From positions 62,001 to 126,000 of the forward strand of contig NZ_PVYW01000026.1 in the NCBI RefSeq assembly GCF_003001675.1: a DNA stretch of 64,000 nucleotides, read 5' to 3'. Shown in pieces: positions 8,061-16,564 of this stretch. The stretch is from Cohnella sp. SGD-V74. Its GTDB lineage: Bacteria > Bacillota > Bacilli > Paenibacillales > Paenibacillaceae. The position numbers and the translations under genes were made by a program. The notes beneath the pieces are model-generated. The model was not told the DNA's origin, searched no databases, and saw nothing but the letters and a program-made list of their open reading frames with translations. The stretch's first letter is position 1; the number at the start of each line of letters is the position of its first letter.

Positions 8061-8910
8061 GCAGGGTTACAGCCTCGACGGGCCGCACTTTGCTGCTGTA
8101 ACCCGACTGAGCAGGGTTACAGCCTCGACGGGCCGCACCTTGCTGCTGTAACCCGACTGAGCAGGGTTACAGCCTCGTCGGAACGCACTTCGCTGCTGTA
8201 ACCCGATTGAGCAGGGTTGCGACCTCGCCCGGCCGCACTTTGCTGCTGTAACCCGACTGAGCAGGGTTGCAGCCTCGACGGGCCGCACTTTGCTGCTGTA
8301 ACCCGACTGAGCGGGGTTGCAGCCTCGACGGGCCGCGCTTCGCTGCTGTAACCCGACTGAGCCGAGTTACAACCTCGCCGGAACGTGATTTGCTGTTGTA
8401 ACCCGACTGAGCGGGGTTACAGCCTCGACGGGCCGCTGTTTGACGCTGTAACCCGACTGAGCAGGGTTGCAGCCTCGACGGGCCGCACTTTGCTGCTGTA
8501 GCCCGACTGAGCGGGGTTACAGCCTCGACGGGCCGCACTTTGCTGCTGTAACCCGACTGAGCAGGGTTGCAGCCTCGACGGGCCGCACTTTGCTGCTGTA
8601 ACCCGACTGAGCGGGGTTGCAGCCTCGTCGGGCCGCACTTTGCTGCTGTAACCCGACTGAGCAGGGTTGCAGCCTCGACGGGCCGCACTTTGCTGCTGTA
8701 ACCCGACTGAGCCGGGTTACAACCTCGTCGGGCCGCACCTTGCTGCTGTAACCCGACTGAGCAGGGTTACAGCCTCGTCGGAACGCACTTCGCTGCTGTA
8801 ACCCGATTGAGCAGGGTTGCGACCTCGCCCGGCCGCACTTTGCTGCTGTAACCCGACTGAGCAGGGTTGCAGCCTCGTCGGAACGCACTTTGCTGCTGTA
8901 ACCCGACACA
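8061..8910. repeat. 17-copy tandem array of a 50-bp hairpin repeat
   Basis: Seventeen units of exactly 50 bp start at 8061, 8111, 8161 and so on to 8861, with no insertions or deletions. Each unit contains inverted arms (gggttacagc and gctgtaaccc) around a loop of about 21 nt. Units 8161-8260 and 8761-8860 share the same variant pair, so part of the array was duplicated at a 600-bp distance. The last unit ends in a small hairpin at about 8899-8917. The surrounding interval 7965-8983 contains no credible gene. A diverged hairpin (8021-8053, ggttaggaca with tgttctaacc) precedes the array. Confidence 0.95.
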
Positions 8911-8983
8911 ATCGGGTTAGACTTTTCGACCTCTTGGTTGCGCTGCTTCGGAATCGATCTGCGCTAGTCGCGTCAGCAGACGC

Positions 8984-9931
8984 CTAATCGTGCGACAGCA
9001 ACTGTCCGAGAAGCTCATAGGAACGAAGCCTTGCCCGGTAATCCGCGATCATCGTGACGACGATGAACTCGTCGATGCCGTACGAAAGGGCGAGCGATTC
9101 TAACTGGCCGCGAAGACTGCCCGGGGAACCCGCGAGCAGTCTTCTTGCGATCAGAGGCGTCTCTTCTCCTTGCTCGGCGAAAACTCCCCTTCGGAACAAT
9201 TCGGACGAGGCGAGACGCGCCGCCTCCTCGTCGGTGTCCGCGCATACGACGCCGACCGCGACGAGGGCGCACGGTTCCGGACACAGCGGAGAAGGAACGA
9301 AGCCGTCGCGATACGCCAGAAGCGCCTCCTCCCCGGAAGAGTCGCTCATGAATTGGCCGAACGCATAGCCGGTTCCGAACCGCGCGGCGTAAGCCGCGCT
9401 CTTCTTGTTCGTGCCAAGCAGCCAGGGCCGAGGCGGCTCGGGCGGAATCGGACGCGCCGCCACCGGACGTCCGTCGTACTCGTATTTCCCTTGAAGCAGC
9501 CGCATCAGATCGTCCAGCAGCTCGGGCATTTTGCCGACGTTCTCGATGAAGTTGCCGCTGAGCGCCAGACTCGCTTCGCCCGAGCCTCCAGGCGCCCTTC
9601 CGAGCCCGATATCGATTCGCCCCGGATACAGGCTGGCGAGCATATGGAACGACTCCGCCACCTTGAGAGGCTTGTAATGAGGCAGCAGCAAGGCGCCGGA
9701 GCCGAGCCGTATGCGCTCCGTTCTCACGCCCACGTGAGCCAGCAGCACTTCCGGGGAAGTGCAGGCCAGCCCGGGCATATCATGATGCTCGGCCACCCAA
9801 TACCGTCTGTAGCCGAGCCGTTCCGCCATTCGGGCCAGCTCGACCGCCTGTCCGAGCGCGTAAGGCGCATCGGCTCCGTCCAGCACGGGAACCAGATCCA
9901 GCACGCTCAGTTGGAGCTTTCTCGTCTTCAT
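8984..9931 (-). CDS. LLM-class flavin-dependent oxidoreductase (luciferase-like, MsnO8 type)
   Basis: 315 residues with a single luciferase-like TIM barrel. Signature stretches are YRRYWVAEHHDMPGLACTSPEV (near residues 41-62), RIRLGSGALLLPHY and PGRIDIGLGRAPG. Such proteins use reduced flavin and oxygen on an unknown small substrate. The ATG at 9931 has an AAGG/AGGG-type site upstream. It is followed at 31 nt by the YxjI-like gene on the same strand and its 3' end faces the 50-bp repeat array. No flavin reductase lies beside it. Substrate and pathway are not deducible. Confidence 0.88.
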   Translation of the reverse strand: MKTRKLQLSVLDLVPVLDGADAPYALGQAVELARMAERLGYRRYWVAEHHDMPGLACTSPEVLLAHVGVRTERIRLGSGALLLPHYKPLKVAESFHMLASLYPGRIDIGLGRAPGGSGEASLALSGNFIENVGKMPELLDDLMRLLQGKYEYDGRPVAARPIPPEPPRPWLLGTNKKSAAYAARFGTGYAFGQFMSDSSGEEALLAYRDGFVPSPLCPEPCALVAVGVVCADTDEEAARLASSELFRRGVFAEQGEETPLIARRLLAGSPGSLRGQLESLALSYGIDEFIVVTMIADYRARLRSYELLGQLLSHD

Positions 9932-9962
9932 CCCTGCGAACCTTGCCCCCTTCCCGCCGCCT

Positions 9963-10454
9963 CTACCCTGCCGCGTGATTGTGCCGTTTCCGGATTTCGT
10001 GCATCCCCATAATGACCGCGACCCACTCGTAGCCGTCGATCCAACCGGTATGTACCGCCAGGCGAAAAGCCGACGATTCGAACCAACCGCTCACTTTCTG
10101 GAAAGAGACGACGAGCCCGCCTTTGGCGTCCCTGATCTCGTAGTCCCGCGAAAAAGCCGGGGAAGTGATCTCGAACGTGCCGACGCCGTAACGGTCGTAC
10201 TCGAATCTCTTGGACATGAACGACATGCGGTGCCTCAGCAGTCCGCATTCCTTGCCGCTCGCGTCCATCACCGTCCACTTGTTGGACAGCAGCCGGAACT
10301 TGCCGGCGAACAGCGGCCTGCCGTCTCCGCCGAAGACGTCCAGCGCCGATCCGAACGCGCTGCGCAAATCGACGAGCCCGACCGACTCTCTGTATTCATT
10401 GACGATTTCCGTTCTGCCGGCGTTAAAGAAGTTGTCCCGAAAATATAGAATCAT
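9963..10454 (-). CDS. LURP-one-related/tubby-like beta-barrel protein (YxjI-like)
   Basis: 163 residues, the usual length for the family. The fold is recognised from MILYFRDNFFNAGRTEI at the start and alternating short beta-strands such as GRPLFAGKFRLLSNKW and YGVGTFEI. The start at 10454 is chosen over 10472 because GGAGGG lies about 10 nt upstream only for the inner ATG. Members resemble phospholipid scramblases and tubby C-terminal domains, but bacterial function is unknown. It precedes the LLM oxidoreductase on the same strand and may be co-transcribed with it. Confidence 0.78.
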   Translation of the reverse strand: MILYFRDNFFNAGRTEIVNEYRESVGLVDLRSAFGSALDVFGGDGRPLFAGKFRLLSNKWTVMDASGKECGLLRHRMSFMSKRFEYDRYGVGTFEITSPAFSRDYEIRDAKGGLVVSFQKVSGWFESSAFRLAVHTGWIDGYEWVAVIMGMHEIRKRHNHAAG

Positions 10455-10551
10455 TGCGAACACTCCCTCCATAAGCAGAATTGTAAGGGTTAAGCACCCA
10501 GGTTACAAGAAACGTTGAAATGTTCGAGTTCCCTCCGCGGCGCGTTGTATA

Positions 10552-10659
10552 AAAAAGAGCCGCTTCGCAAGGCTCATTGCAGCCTGCGAAACAGCTCCGT
10601 TACTACAAAGAGCCGCTTCGCAAGGCCCATTGCAGCCTGCGAAACAGCTCCGTTACTAC
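10552..10659 (-). terminator. Tandemly duplicated rho-independent terminator
   Basis: Two 53-bp units (10554-10606 and 10607-10659) differ at one position. Each folds on the minus strand into a long hairpin: GAGC, TTCGC and AGGCT arms with complementary partners around cattgc. The distal copy runs into TTTTTT and the proximal copy into TTT. The proximal unit includes the stop codon of the metallo-hydrolase gene (10656-10658), so both copies end the galactosidase operon. Confidence 0.8.
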
Positions 10660-11483
10660 AGTTCGACCGTTAAGCCGTCATACGCCACTTCGATGCCGTG
10701 AGGCTCGAAAATCCCGCACAGGTCGGAGTGCGTCAGGCCGCCGTTGTGCGAAAAGTGGGTGACGACGACACGCGCGTCCGCGTTCAGCATGCCGTATTGC
10801 TCCATTCTGGCTTTCGCCTCCAGCACGGCGTCGACGTTCATGTGCGACTTCCAGTAGTCGACTTTGCCCACCGTGCATTCGAAAATGGCAAGATCCAGCT
10901 GCTTGTCCTTCAGCCACTCCCACGTTTCCTCGGGAAACTTGCCGGAGTCGTGGCCGTAAAAGATGTTCTTGCCGTTCTTCTCGATGTAATAAAGCAGGCA
11001 CGTTTCGTTCGGATCGTGAGCGGCCAGCAGAGGGACGGCCGTTGCCGTCTGCATCTCCACCTTCGCGTACGGGCGCAGCCGGTGAAGCTCGTAGAAGCCG
11101 CGGGCTCCCCCGTTAGTTTCGAACATCTGCCGGATCTTGGCCAGCGTAATATCGTTCCCGTACACGTGAATCGGGCGCTCCTGCGCCTGTGCGTATCCCG
11201 GAAATCTCGCGACGAGATCCTCCGCGTACAGATGGTCGGAGTGGGAGTGCGTGAACAGCAAATCTTTGACCTGATCGAGATCGATCCCGTCGCGGTGCAT
11301 GTGCAGCAGCGTATCCGGCGGAAAATCGACCTTCAGGTCGTCATCGATCATGACGGATGTGCGCGTGCGAATCTCTTTGCCCCCGAGCTTCTTCGCCTTC
11401 GCGCACAGCTCGCACCCGCAGAACAAAGACGGAATGCCTTCGAAAGCGGCGGTTCCCAGAAAACGGACATTCATGCTCTTCAT
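10656..11483 (-). CDS. Metallo-beta-lactamase-fold hydrolase (PhnP-like)
   Basis: 275 residues. The zinc motif FTHSHSDH (His79, His81, Asp83, His84) and a Cys cluster FCGCELC (Cys22, 24, 27) resemble phosphoribosyl cyclic phosphodiesterase PhnP-type enzymes. Further metal ligands are probable in YGHDSGKF and VVTHFSHNGG. The ATG at 11483 overlaps the stop of the upstream GH36 gene as ATGA, so translation is coupled. The frame is open back to 11606 but inside the GH36 gene. It is the last gene of the importer 2 operon. No phosphonate genes are nearby, so a phosphodiesterase or other hydrolase role in sugar metabolism is only a guess. Confidence 0.82.
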   Translation of the reverse strand: MKSMNVRFLGTAAFEGIPSLFCGCELCAKAKKLGGKEIRTRTSVMIDDDLKVDFPPDTLLHMHRDGIDLDQVKDLLFTHSHSDHLYAEDLVARFPGYAQAQERPIHVYGNDITLAKIRQMFETNGGARGFYELHRLRPYAKVEMQTATAVPLLAAHDPNETCLLYYIEKNGKNIFYGHDSGKFPEETWEWLKDKQLDLAIFECTVGKVDYWKSHMNVDAVLEAKARMEQYGMLNADARVVVTHFSHNGGLTHSDLCGIFEPHGIEVAYDGLTVEL

Positions 11484-13285
11484 CGCTCCCCATCGATAGA
11501 AGTGTCGGACCGCCGCAAGCGGAGCAGTCCCGACGGCGGCACCTTCAGCCGGTGCACGCCTTCGTCCAAGCGGACGTTGACTCCAGAGATTTCCGAGCCT
11601 CCGCAATCGAGAACGGTCATCGTCCCCTCCAGCCTCTCCCCGAGCTGCACGATGATCGCGTCGCCGGCCGTTCCGTTAACGAACAGATACTCGTCCGCCC
11701 GCTCGCCCGCCTTCGCCAAGACGCCCTGCCCGTACACGGCCGCCAAGCTGCGGCTTCCGTCGAACGCGCAGACGACCGGATACAGAAAATCGGGCGCGGA
11801 CGGATGCAGCGGCGCGTCGAGCAGCAGTTCCCGGTGCTCGCGCCAGAACGCCAGCCAGAACCCGACGACGCCCCGATGCGCCTCCGGAATCCGGTCCAGC
11901 AGCACGGACAGCTGCGGGACAGAGAACAGCGCATGTATAAACTGCAAAGCGACGTTCTCCGGCTTGTCGTCCGGATGCCACATCATCATGTCGGAATGCA
12001 CGGCGGTATTGCCGCTCAGCAGCCGGATATCGATCGATCCGATCCGGTTCTGACTGTAGTTGTTCGGGCAATCGGCGACGCGGAACATGTTGCCGTATTT
12101 GCGCATGAGCGGGCCGACGTACTTCTGGCGGAACTCGATCATGACGTCCGGCTTGATCGCTCTCAGCCGGGCCATGACGTCGGACAGCAGACGGTCGACC
12201 GCCTCGGGCACGGAGTCGTAATCCCTTCCTTCGCCAAGAGTATACCTCATCTCCTCCGACAAGTTAAAGGAATCGACGAAATCGAGCTTAAAGCCGTCGA
12301 TATCCCACTCCCTCAGCGCTTTCTCGTAAATGCCGATCAAATATTCGCGGACGTCGGGAAACCGCGGATCGAAGACGGCCGTGTCCGACCCGTCGTACGT
12401 ATTGATGAACTTGCCCGCGAAGCGGCTCCAAGCCTGGGAATGCCGCCCGACGAAAGGGACGGAATACCACAAAATAAACTTCATGCCCAGAGCGTGCACC
12501 CTTTCGACGAACCCCTTCATATCGGGAATTCGGTCCGGGGATACCTCCCAATCGCCGCAGTAGGCGTAGCCGCGCTCGCTGTTCAGCGTCTGCCAGCCGT
12601 CGTCGACGATGACCGCTTCGCAGCCCAGTTCCTTGGCGAGCAGGCACATCTTCTCGATCTCCGCGGGAACCAATTGCTGATGAAAGCTGTACCAGGTGGA
12701 GTACATCGGCAGCCGCGCCGCCGCCGGAACGGCCGAAGGGGCATAGCCGGGCAAGCCCGCCCACCATTCTCCCACCTCGCGCAAGCTTTCGGCGTAGAAA
12801 ATATCCCGCGTATCGATGCGGCTGATTGCCTCGTACCGGTCGATCGGCGGGCAAGCTTCCGTGAACAGCTCCAGCCACAGCTCGAATTCGGCCGTCTCCT
12901 CGCGCAGCCCGGCCCGCATGCGGATCGGTCTCATCGCGTCGGACAGCGCGACGGTCAGCCGGTTTTGCCCGGCCGCATTGTAGAGCGAGCAAACCGGGGC
13001 AAGCGACGTCGCTTTGGCATGGAACGGCTCGTTGAAGTCGATCCGAATACCGCGCTCGCGATTCGCCCCCGGGTCCCAATACCCCGCGATATCGACGGCC
13101 GGATGCGTCCACGACAGCCGGACCGCCTGCGGAATGCGGGGTTCGTCCCCTTCCATCGCGAACCGGTAGTACGCGATGCCCTCCCCCTCGCCATGCGCCG
13201 TTGGTTCGACCGAGAATCGGAAGCCGTCTTCCTCGCTCCCGCCCCGGACCGCGATATCTATCCGTTCTGTCCGTACCATTTTCAT
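11480..13285 (-). CDS. Alpha-galactosidase-like glycoside hydrolase (GH36, clan GH-D)
   Basis: 601 residues: an N-terminal beta-sandwich, a TIM barrel (about 190-480) and a C-terminal beta domain. The nucleophile is Asp335 in DGFKLDFVD and the acid/base is probably Asp405 in FRVADCPNNY. VIVDDGWQ (about 226-232) is another clan GH-D marker. There is no signal peptide, so the enzyme is cytoplasmic. It lies 13 nt after the MalG-type permease of importer 2 and overlaps the next gene by ATGA, so it is in the same operon. An alpha-galactoside such as a raffinose-type or galactomannan oligosaccharide is the likely imported substrate. Other GH36 specificities are possible. Confidence 0.9.
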   Translation of the reverse strand: MKMVRTERIDIAVRGGSEEDGFRFSVEPTAHGEGEGIAYYRFAMEGDEPRIPQAVRLSWTHPAVDIAGYWDPGANRERGIRIDFNEPFHAKATSLAPVCSLYNAAGQNRLTVALSDAMRPIRMRAGLREETAEFELWLELFTEACPPIDRYEAISRIDTRDIFYAESLREVGEWWAGLPGYAPSAVPAAARLPMYSTWYSFHQQLVPAEIEKMCLLAKELGCEAVIVDDGWQTLNSERGYAYCGDWEVSPDRIPDMKGFVERVHALGMKFILWYSVPFVGRHSQAWSRFAGKFINTYDGSDTAVFDPRFPDVREYLIGIYEKALREWDIDGFKLDFVDSFNLSEEMRYTLGEGRDYDSVPEAVDRLLSDVMARLRAIKPDVMIEFRQKYVGPLMRKYGNMFRVADCPNNYSQNRIGSIDIRLLSGNTAVHSDMMMWHPDDKPENVALQFIHALFSVPQLSVLLDRIPEAHRGVVGFWLAFWREHRELLLDAPLHPSAPDFLYPVVCAFDGSRSLAAVYGQGVLAKAGERADEYLFVNGTAGDAIIVQLGERLEGTMTVLDCGGSEISGVNVRLDEGVHRLKVPPSGLLRLRRSDTSIDGER

Positions 13286-13298
13286 CCCATCCCCCTTA

Positions 13299-14132
13299 TT
13301 ACCCTTTAACGGCCGAGCTGACGGTCAGCGCCTTCTCGATCTGCTCGGAGAACAACAGGTAGACGACGATCGTCGGAATGGTCGAGATGACCATGACCGC
13401 CCCCATCGCGCCCCAATCCGAACCGAACTGCGTCTGGAAATAGAGCAGGCCGAGCGGCAGCGTCTTCAGCGCATTGTCGCTGATCATGATGAGCGCGACG
13501 AGGAACTCGTTCCAGGCGAACAGGAAGACGAAGATGCTGACCGACGCGATCGCCGGCTTCACGAGCGGAACCATGATACGGAAGAACGTCGTATATACGC
13601 TAGCGCCGTCAATGGCAGCGGATTCTTCGATTTCATAAGGCAACGACCGGAAGAACGCGTAGAAAATGATCGTCGCGAACGAGAGCTGGAACGCCACGTA
13701 AGGAACGATAACGGCGAAATAACTGTTCTGAAGATGCATGTCGCGAACGAGAATAAGCAGCGGAATAAGAATGATCTGCATCGGAATGAACATGCCCGAA
13801 GTCATGTAGATGCGGCTTATGTTGGCGAATCTCCACCGCATTCGCGCCGCGGCGTAGGAGAACATAAGCGCCAGAAACCCGGTAAAAACGACGGTTCCGA
13901 TCGAGACGATCAGACTGTTCTTGAAATAGGCGACGATGTCGAACACGCCGAAGGCGTTGCTGTAATTTTCCCAGCGCCACTCGCCGGGAATGCCGAACAC
14001 GTTGGTCGAGAAAATTTCCTCGTTGTCCTTGAACGAATAGAACAGCAGCCAGATCAGCGGATACAGGCTGACGAGCAGAAAAAACGAGAGCGGACCGTAA
14101 GTCAACGCCCGGACAGCCAACCGTTTGAACAT
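13299..14132 (-). CDS. Carbohydrate ABC permease (MalG-like), importer 2
   Basis: 277 residues, six predicted helices. The EAA loop is EESAAIDGASVYTTFFRIMVP, and the family C-terminal segment is SSAVKG. It pairs with the 14146-15027 permease. A GGAGGG site precedes the ATG at 14132, and 13 nt separate it from the upstream permease. This importer belongs to the MalFG/CUT1 group rather than the LplBC group of importers 1, 3, 5 and 6. Confidence 0.92.
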   Translation of the reverse strand: MFKRLAVRALTYGPLSFFLLVSLYPLIWLLFYSFKDNEEIFSTNVFGIPGEWRWENYSNAFGVFDIVAYFKNSLIVSIGTVVFTGFLALMFSYAAARMRWRFANISRIYMTSGMFIPMQIILIPLLILVRDMHLQNSYFAVIVPYVAFQLSFATIIFYAFFRSLPYEIEESAAIDGASVYTTFFRIMVPLVKPAIASVSIFVFLFAWNEFLVALIMISDNALKTLPLGLLYFQTQFGSDWGAMGAVMVISTIPTIVVYLLFSEQIEKALTVSSAVKG

Positions 14133-14145
14133 AGGAACGCCCTCC

Positions 14146-15027
14146 TTAATAGCTGATTTTTTCCCGTGCGATATATTTGTTGATCAGGATCGTGAACAGC
14201 AGGCATTCCAGCACCAGAACCGCGGCGGCGGCGGAGCCGTAGCCGTATTCGCCCGAACGGAACGCGGCTTTGTACATCATGAACGTCAGCGTGTAAGAGA
14301 TGTTGCCCGGTCCTCCGTTCGTCATGACGAACATGTTCTGGAACGCGTTGAGTCCGCCCGTAATGGCGATGACGAGACAGAATTTGTACGTCTCGCTCAG
14401 CAGCGGAATCGTAATTTTCCAGTGCATCTTCCAGAACGGCGCGCCGTCGATCGTCGCGGCCTCGTACAGCTGCTCGGGAATCGACTTGATCGCCGTATAG
14501 ATAAGCACGAGCTGAATGCCCAGGTGGTGCCAGGCGCCGGAGAAGGCGATCGCCCAGATCGACGTATGCTCTCCGCTGAGCCAAGCTTGCTCGTACTGGA
14601 TGCCGAATAGGCGGAACAGGCTGTTGATCAGGCCGCCGTCCGCGTTATAGATCGCGATCCACAGCTGCGAGACGACGACGCCGGACAGGACGACCGGGAC
14701 GAAATAGCTCGTCCGGAAAAACTTGCGTCCTCTGAGCGTCTTCGTGCTGAGCGCGATGGCGAGCAGCGTGCCGAGCCCGATCTGATACACGACGAGCACG
14801 AGGGCGAAGATCAGGCCGTTCTTGAGCGATACCCAGAAGTCGCTGTCATCCAGCAGTCGAACGTAGTTGTCGAAGCCGATGAACGTCGGCGGGGTTAAAC
14901 CGTCCCAATCGAAGAAGCTCTTCTGGAACGTCTGAAGGATCGGGTACACGACGATGACGGTGAAGAAGAGCAGCGTCGGCAAGGTGAACACAAGCAGAGC
15001 GATGTTGTAACTGCGTTTGGAAGTCAT
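14146..15027 (-). CDS. Sugar ABC permease (MalF-like), importer 2
   Basis: 293 residues, six helices. The EAA loop is YEAATIDGAPFWKMHWKITIP. The start at 15027 is supported by AAAGGAGG; the longer frame to 15063 has no ribosome site. A strong hairpin (15045-15081) separates it from the binding-protein gene, which would favour higher expression of the binding protein than of the permeases. Confidence 0.92.
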   Translation of the reverse strand: MTSKRSYNIALLVFTLPTLLFFTVIVVYPILQTFQKSFFDWDGLTPPTFIGFDNYVRLLDDSDFWVSLKNGLIFALVLVVYQIGLGTLLAIALSTKTLRGRKFFRTSYFVPVVLSGVVVSQLWIAIYNADGGLINSLFRLFGIQYEQAWLSGEHTSIWAIAFSGAWHHLGIQLVLIYTAIKSIPEQLYEAATIDGAPFWKMHWKITIPLLSETYKFCLVIAITGGLNAFQNMFVMTNGGPGNISYTLTFMMYKAAFRSGEYGYGSAAAAVLVLECLLFTILINKYIAREKISY

Positions 15028-15044
15028 GGATCCTCCTTTCCGAA

Positions 15045-15081
15045 AAACAGGTCGTCCCAACATGCCGGGGACAACCTGTTT
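15045..15081 (-). other. Intercistronic hairpin between binding protein and permease, importer 2
   Basis: Stem aaacaggt (15045-15052) with acctgttt (15074-15081), extended inward by gtccc with gggac. There is no T-tract, so it may stabilise the upstream binding-protein mRNA or attenuate read-through rather than terminate. Confidence 0.65.
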
Positions 15082-15096
15082 CCGTTCCGATCGATG

Positions 15097-16473
15097 TTAT
15101 TTGCGGGCGTTCTCGAGCGCCTTGGTCATATCTTTGATGTAATCTTCCGGCTTCTGTCCGGCGAACAGCTTCTGCGTGTTGTCTTCGATCGACGTTTTGT
15201 ATTTGGCATTCTCGTAGCCCCATGCGAACGTCGTCATCGACTTGAAGTTCGCGGAATCGTCGGCGTACTTCTGCTGCACCGGGTTGAGGCCATTCGTCGG
15301 AACGACTTTCTCGACGAGGATCGAGTTCGGGTCGGCCAACTGGATGACGCGCTGCTTGGCGAATTCGATCGAGAACAGCGCCGCGTATTTGGCCGCAACT
15401 TCGCCGTTCTTGGAGTTTTTGGACACCGCGAACCCTTGGTTAAAGCCGCCGCCGCTCATGTTCCACTGCACCTGATCCGCCTTGTCGGCGTCGATGAGCG
15501 GGTTGTACAAAATGTCGAGCTTGTCGCCGAGGTTCTCGTATTGGAACGCCATCGACCATGCGCCGTTGAGCAGCATCGCCGCTTTGCCGGACTTGAATTG
15601 CGCCGCGGCGTCGTCGGCCGTCGTGTTGAACGCGTTTTTGTTCAGCAGGCCGGCCTTGACGAGCTCGGAAATTTTCTGCGCGCCCTTCAGGTACACTTCT
15701 TCGGAGAAGTCGCCTTCGCCGTTGTCCAGACGCTTCAGTCCGCCCTGTTCAGCGGAGCCGACGACGGCCATGTCGAGCATGAGCACGCCCGGCCATTTCT
15801 CCTTCGCGAACAGCGCGAGCGGCGTAATGTCCTTGGCGCTGAACGCCTTGACCGCTTCGAGCAGCTCGTCGTAGTTCGTCGGAACTTTCACGTTGTGCTC
15901 CGCGAACAGGTCTTTGTTATAGTAGAACACGCCCGCCCATTGTCCGACGTTCGGGACGGAGTAGGAATGGCCGTCCTTGTTCCACAGCATCGGCTTGGAG
16001 CTCTCGTTCAGCAGCGACTCGATGTTCAGCTCCTTCACGACGTCGTCCATCACGTACAGGTTGTCGGCTTTCTTCAGCGTCTCGATCAGGCCGCTGGAAG
16101 CGAAGAAGATGTCGGGCAGGCTTCCCGCCGCCGCGTACGTCTTGATCTTCTGCTCGTCGTCCTGCGCCGCCACCTCGAACTCGACGTCGACTTCCGGCAT
16201 AATTTGCTTCATCGCTTCTTTGGCCGCGTCGTAGACCGGAATCTCGACGCCGCTGTATTGCGCGTAGAACTTCAGCTTGACCGAGCCCGCTTCCGGAGCT
16301 TTCGTCTCTTCGGGCGAAGCCGAGCCGCTTGCGGATGCTTCGGCGGACGCCGGTGCGGATGCGCTCGGCTGCGCGTTATTGCCCTTGTCGCCGGACCCGC
16401 AAGCCGATAGCGTAAGCGCAACCATCGACAGCAGCGCGAGCATCGTCGCGGGCTTCTTCATTTTGTCGTTCAT
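15097..16473 (-). CDS. Extracellular sugar-binding lipoprotein, importer 2
   Basis: 458 residues. A signal peptide ends in LTLSACGSG (lipobox), followed by an Ala/Ser/Glu-rich linker and a CUT1 binding-protein fold (SLPDIFFASSG, YSVPNVGQWAGVFYYNKDLF). The start at 16473 has a GGGGG site; the frame is open upstream to 16563 without one. It is the first gene of the operon binding protein, permease, permease, GH36, MBL hydrolase. The two-component genes just upstream on the same strand are the likely regulators. The importer probably carries alpha-galactosides given the GH36 partner. Confidence 0.92.
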   Translation of the reverse strand: MNDKMKKPATMLALLSMVALTLSACGSGDKGNNAQPSASAPASAEASASGSASPEETKAPEAGSVKLKFYAQYSGVEIPVYDAAKEAMKQIMPEVDVEFEVAAQDDEQKIKTYAAAGSLPDIFFASSGLIETLKKADNLYVMDDVVKELNIESLLNESSKPMLWNKDGHSYSVPNVGQWAGVFYYNKDLFAEHNVKVPTNYDELLEAVKAFSAKDITPLALFAKEKWPGVLMLDMAVVGSAEQGGLKRLDNGEGDFSEEVYLKGAQKISELVKAGLLNKNAFNTTADDAAAQFKSGKAAMLLNGAWSMAFQYENLGDKLDILYNPLIDADKADQVQWNMSGGGFNQGFAVSKNSKNGEVAAKYAALFSIEFAKQRVIQLADPNSILVEKVVPTNGLNPVQQKYADDSANFKSMTTFAWGYENAKYKTSIEDNTQKLFAGQKPEDYIKDMTKALENARK

Positions 16474-16564
16474 CGTTTTTTTCCCCCTTGTCGTGTGATC
16501 AGTCCCATTGTAAACGGTATTTTCGTTAGGCCGTGAGGGAAGAATCGGAACACATTTGTACATT

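Noticed and set aside
8061-8910. CRISPR array
   Set aside because: The 50-bp units are contiguous and there are no unique spacers between repeats. No cas genes occur in the window.
8067-8911. Several minus-strand frames of 60-170 codons translating the 50-bp array
   Set aside because: The repeat length is not a multiple of three, so all frames cycle through the same peptide blocks. No ribosome site or known domain was seen.
10678-13112. Alternative long frames inside the GH36 and metallo-hydrolase genes
   Set aside because: They overlap genes with clear catalytic motifs and show no motifs themselves.
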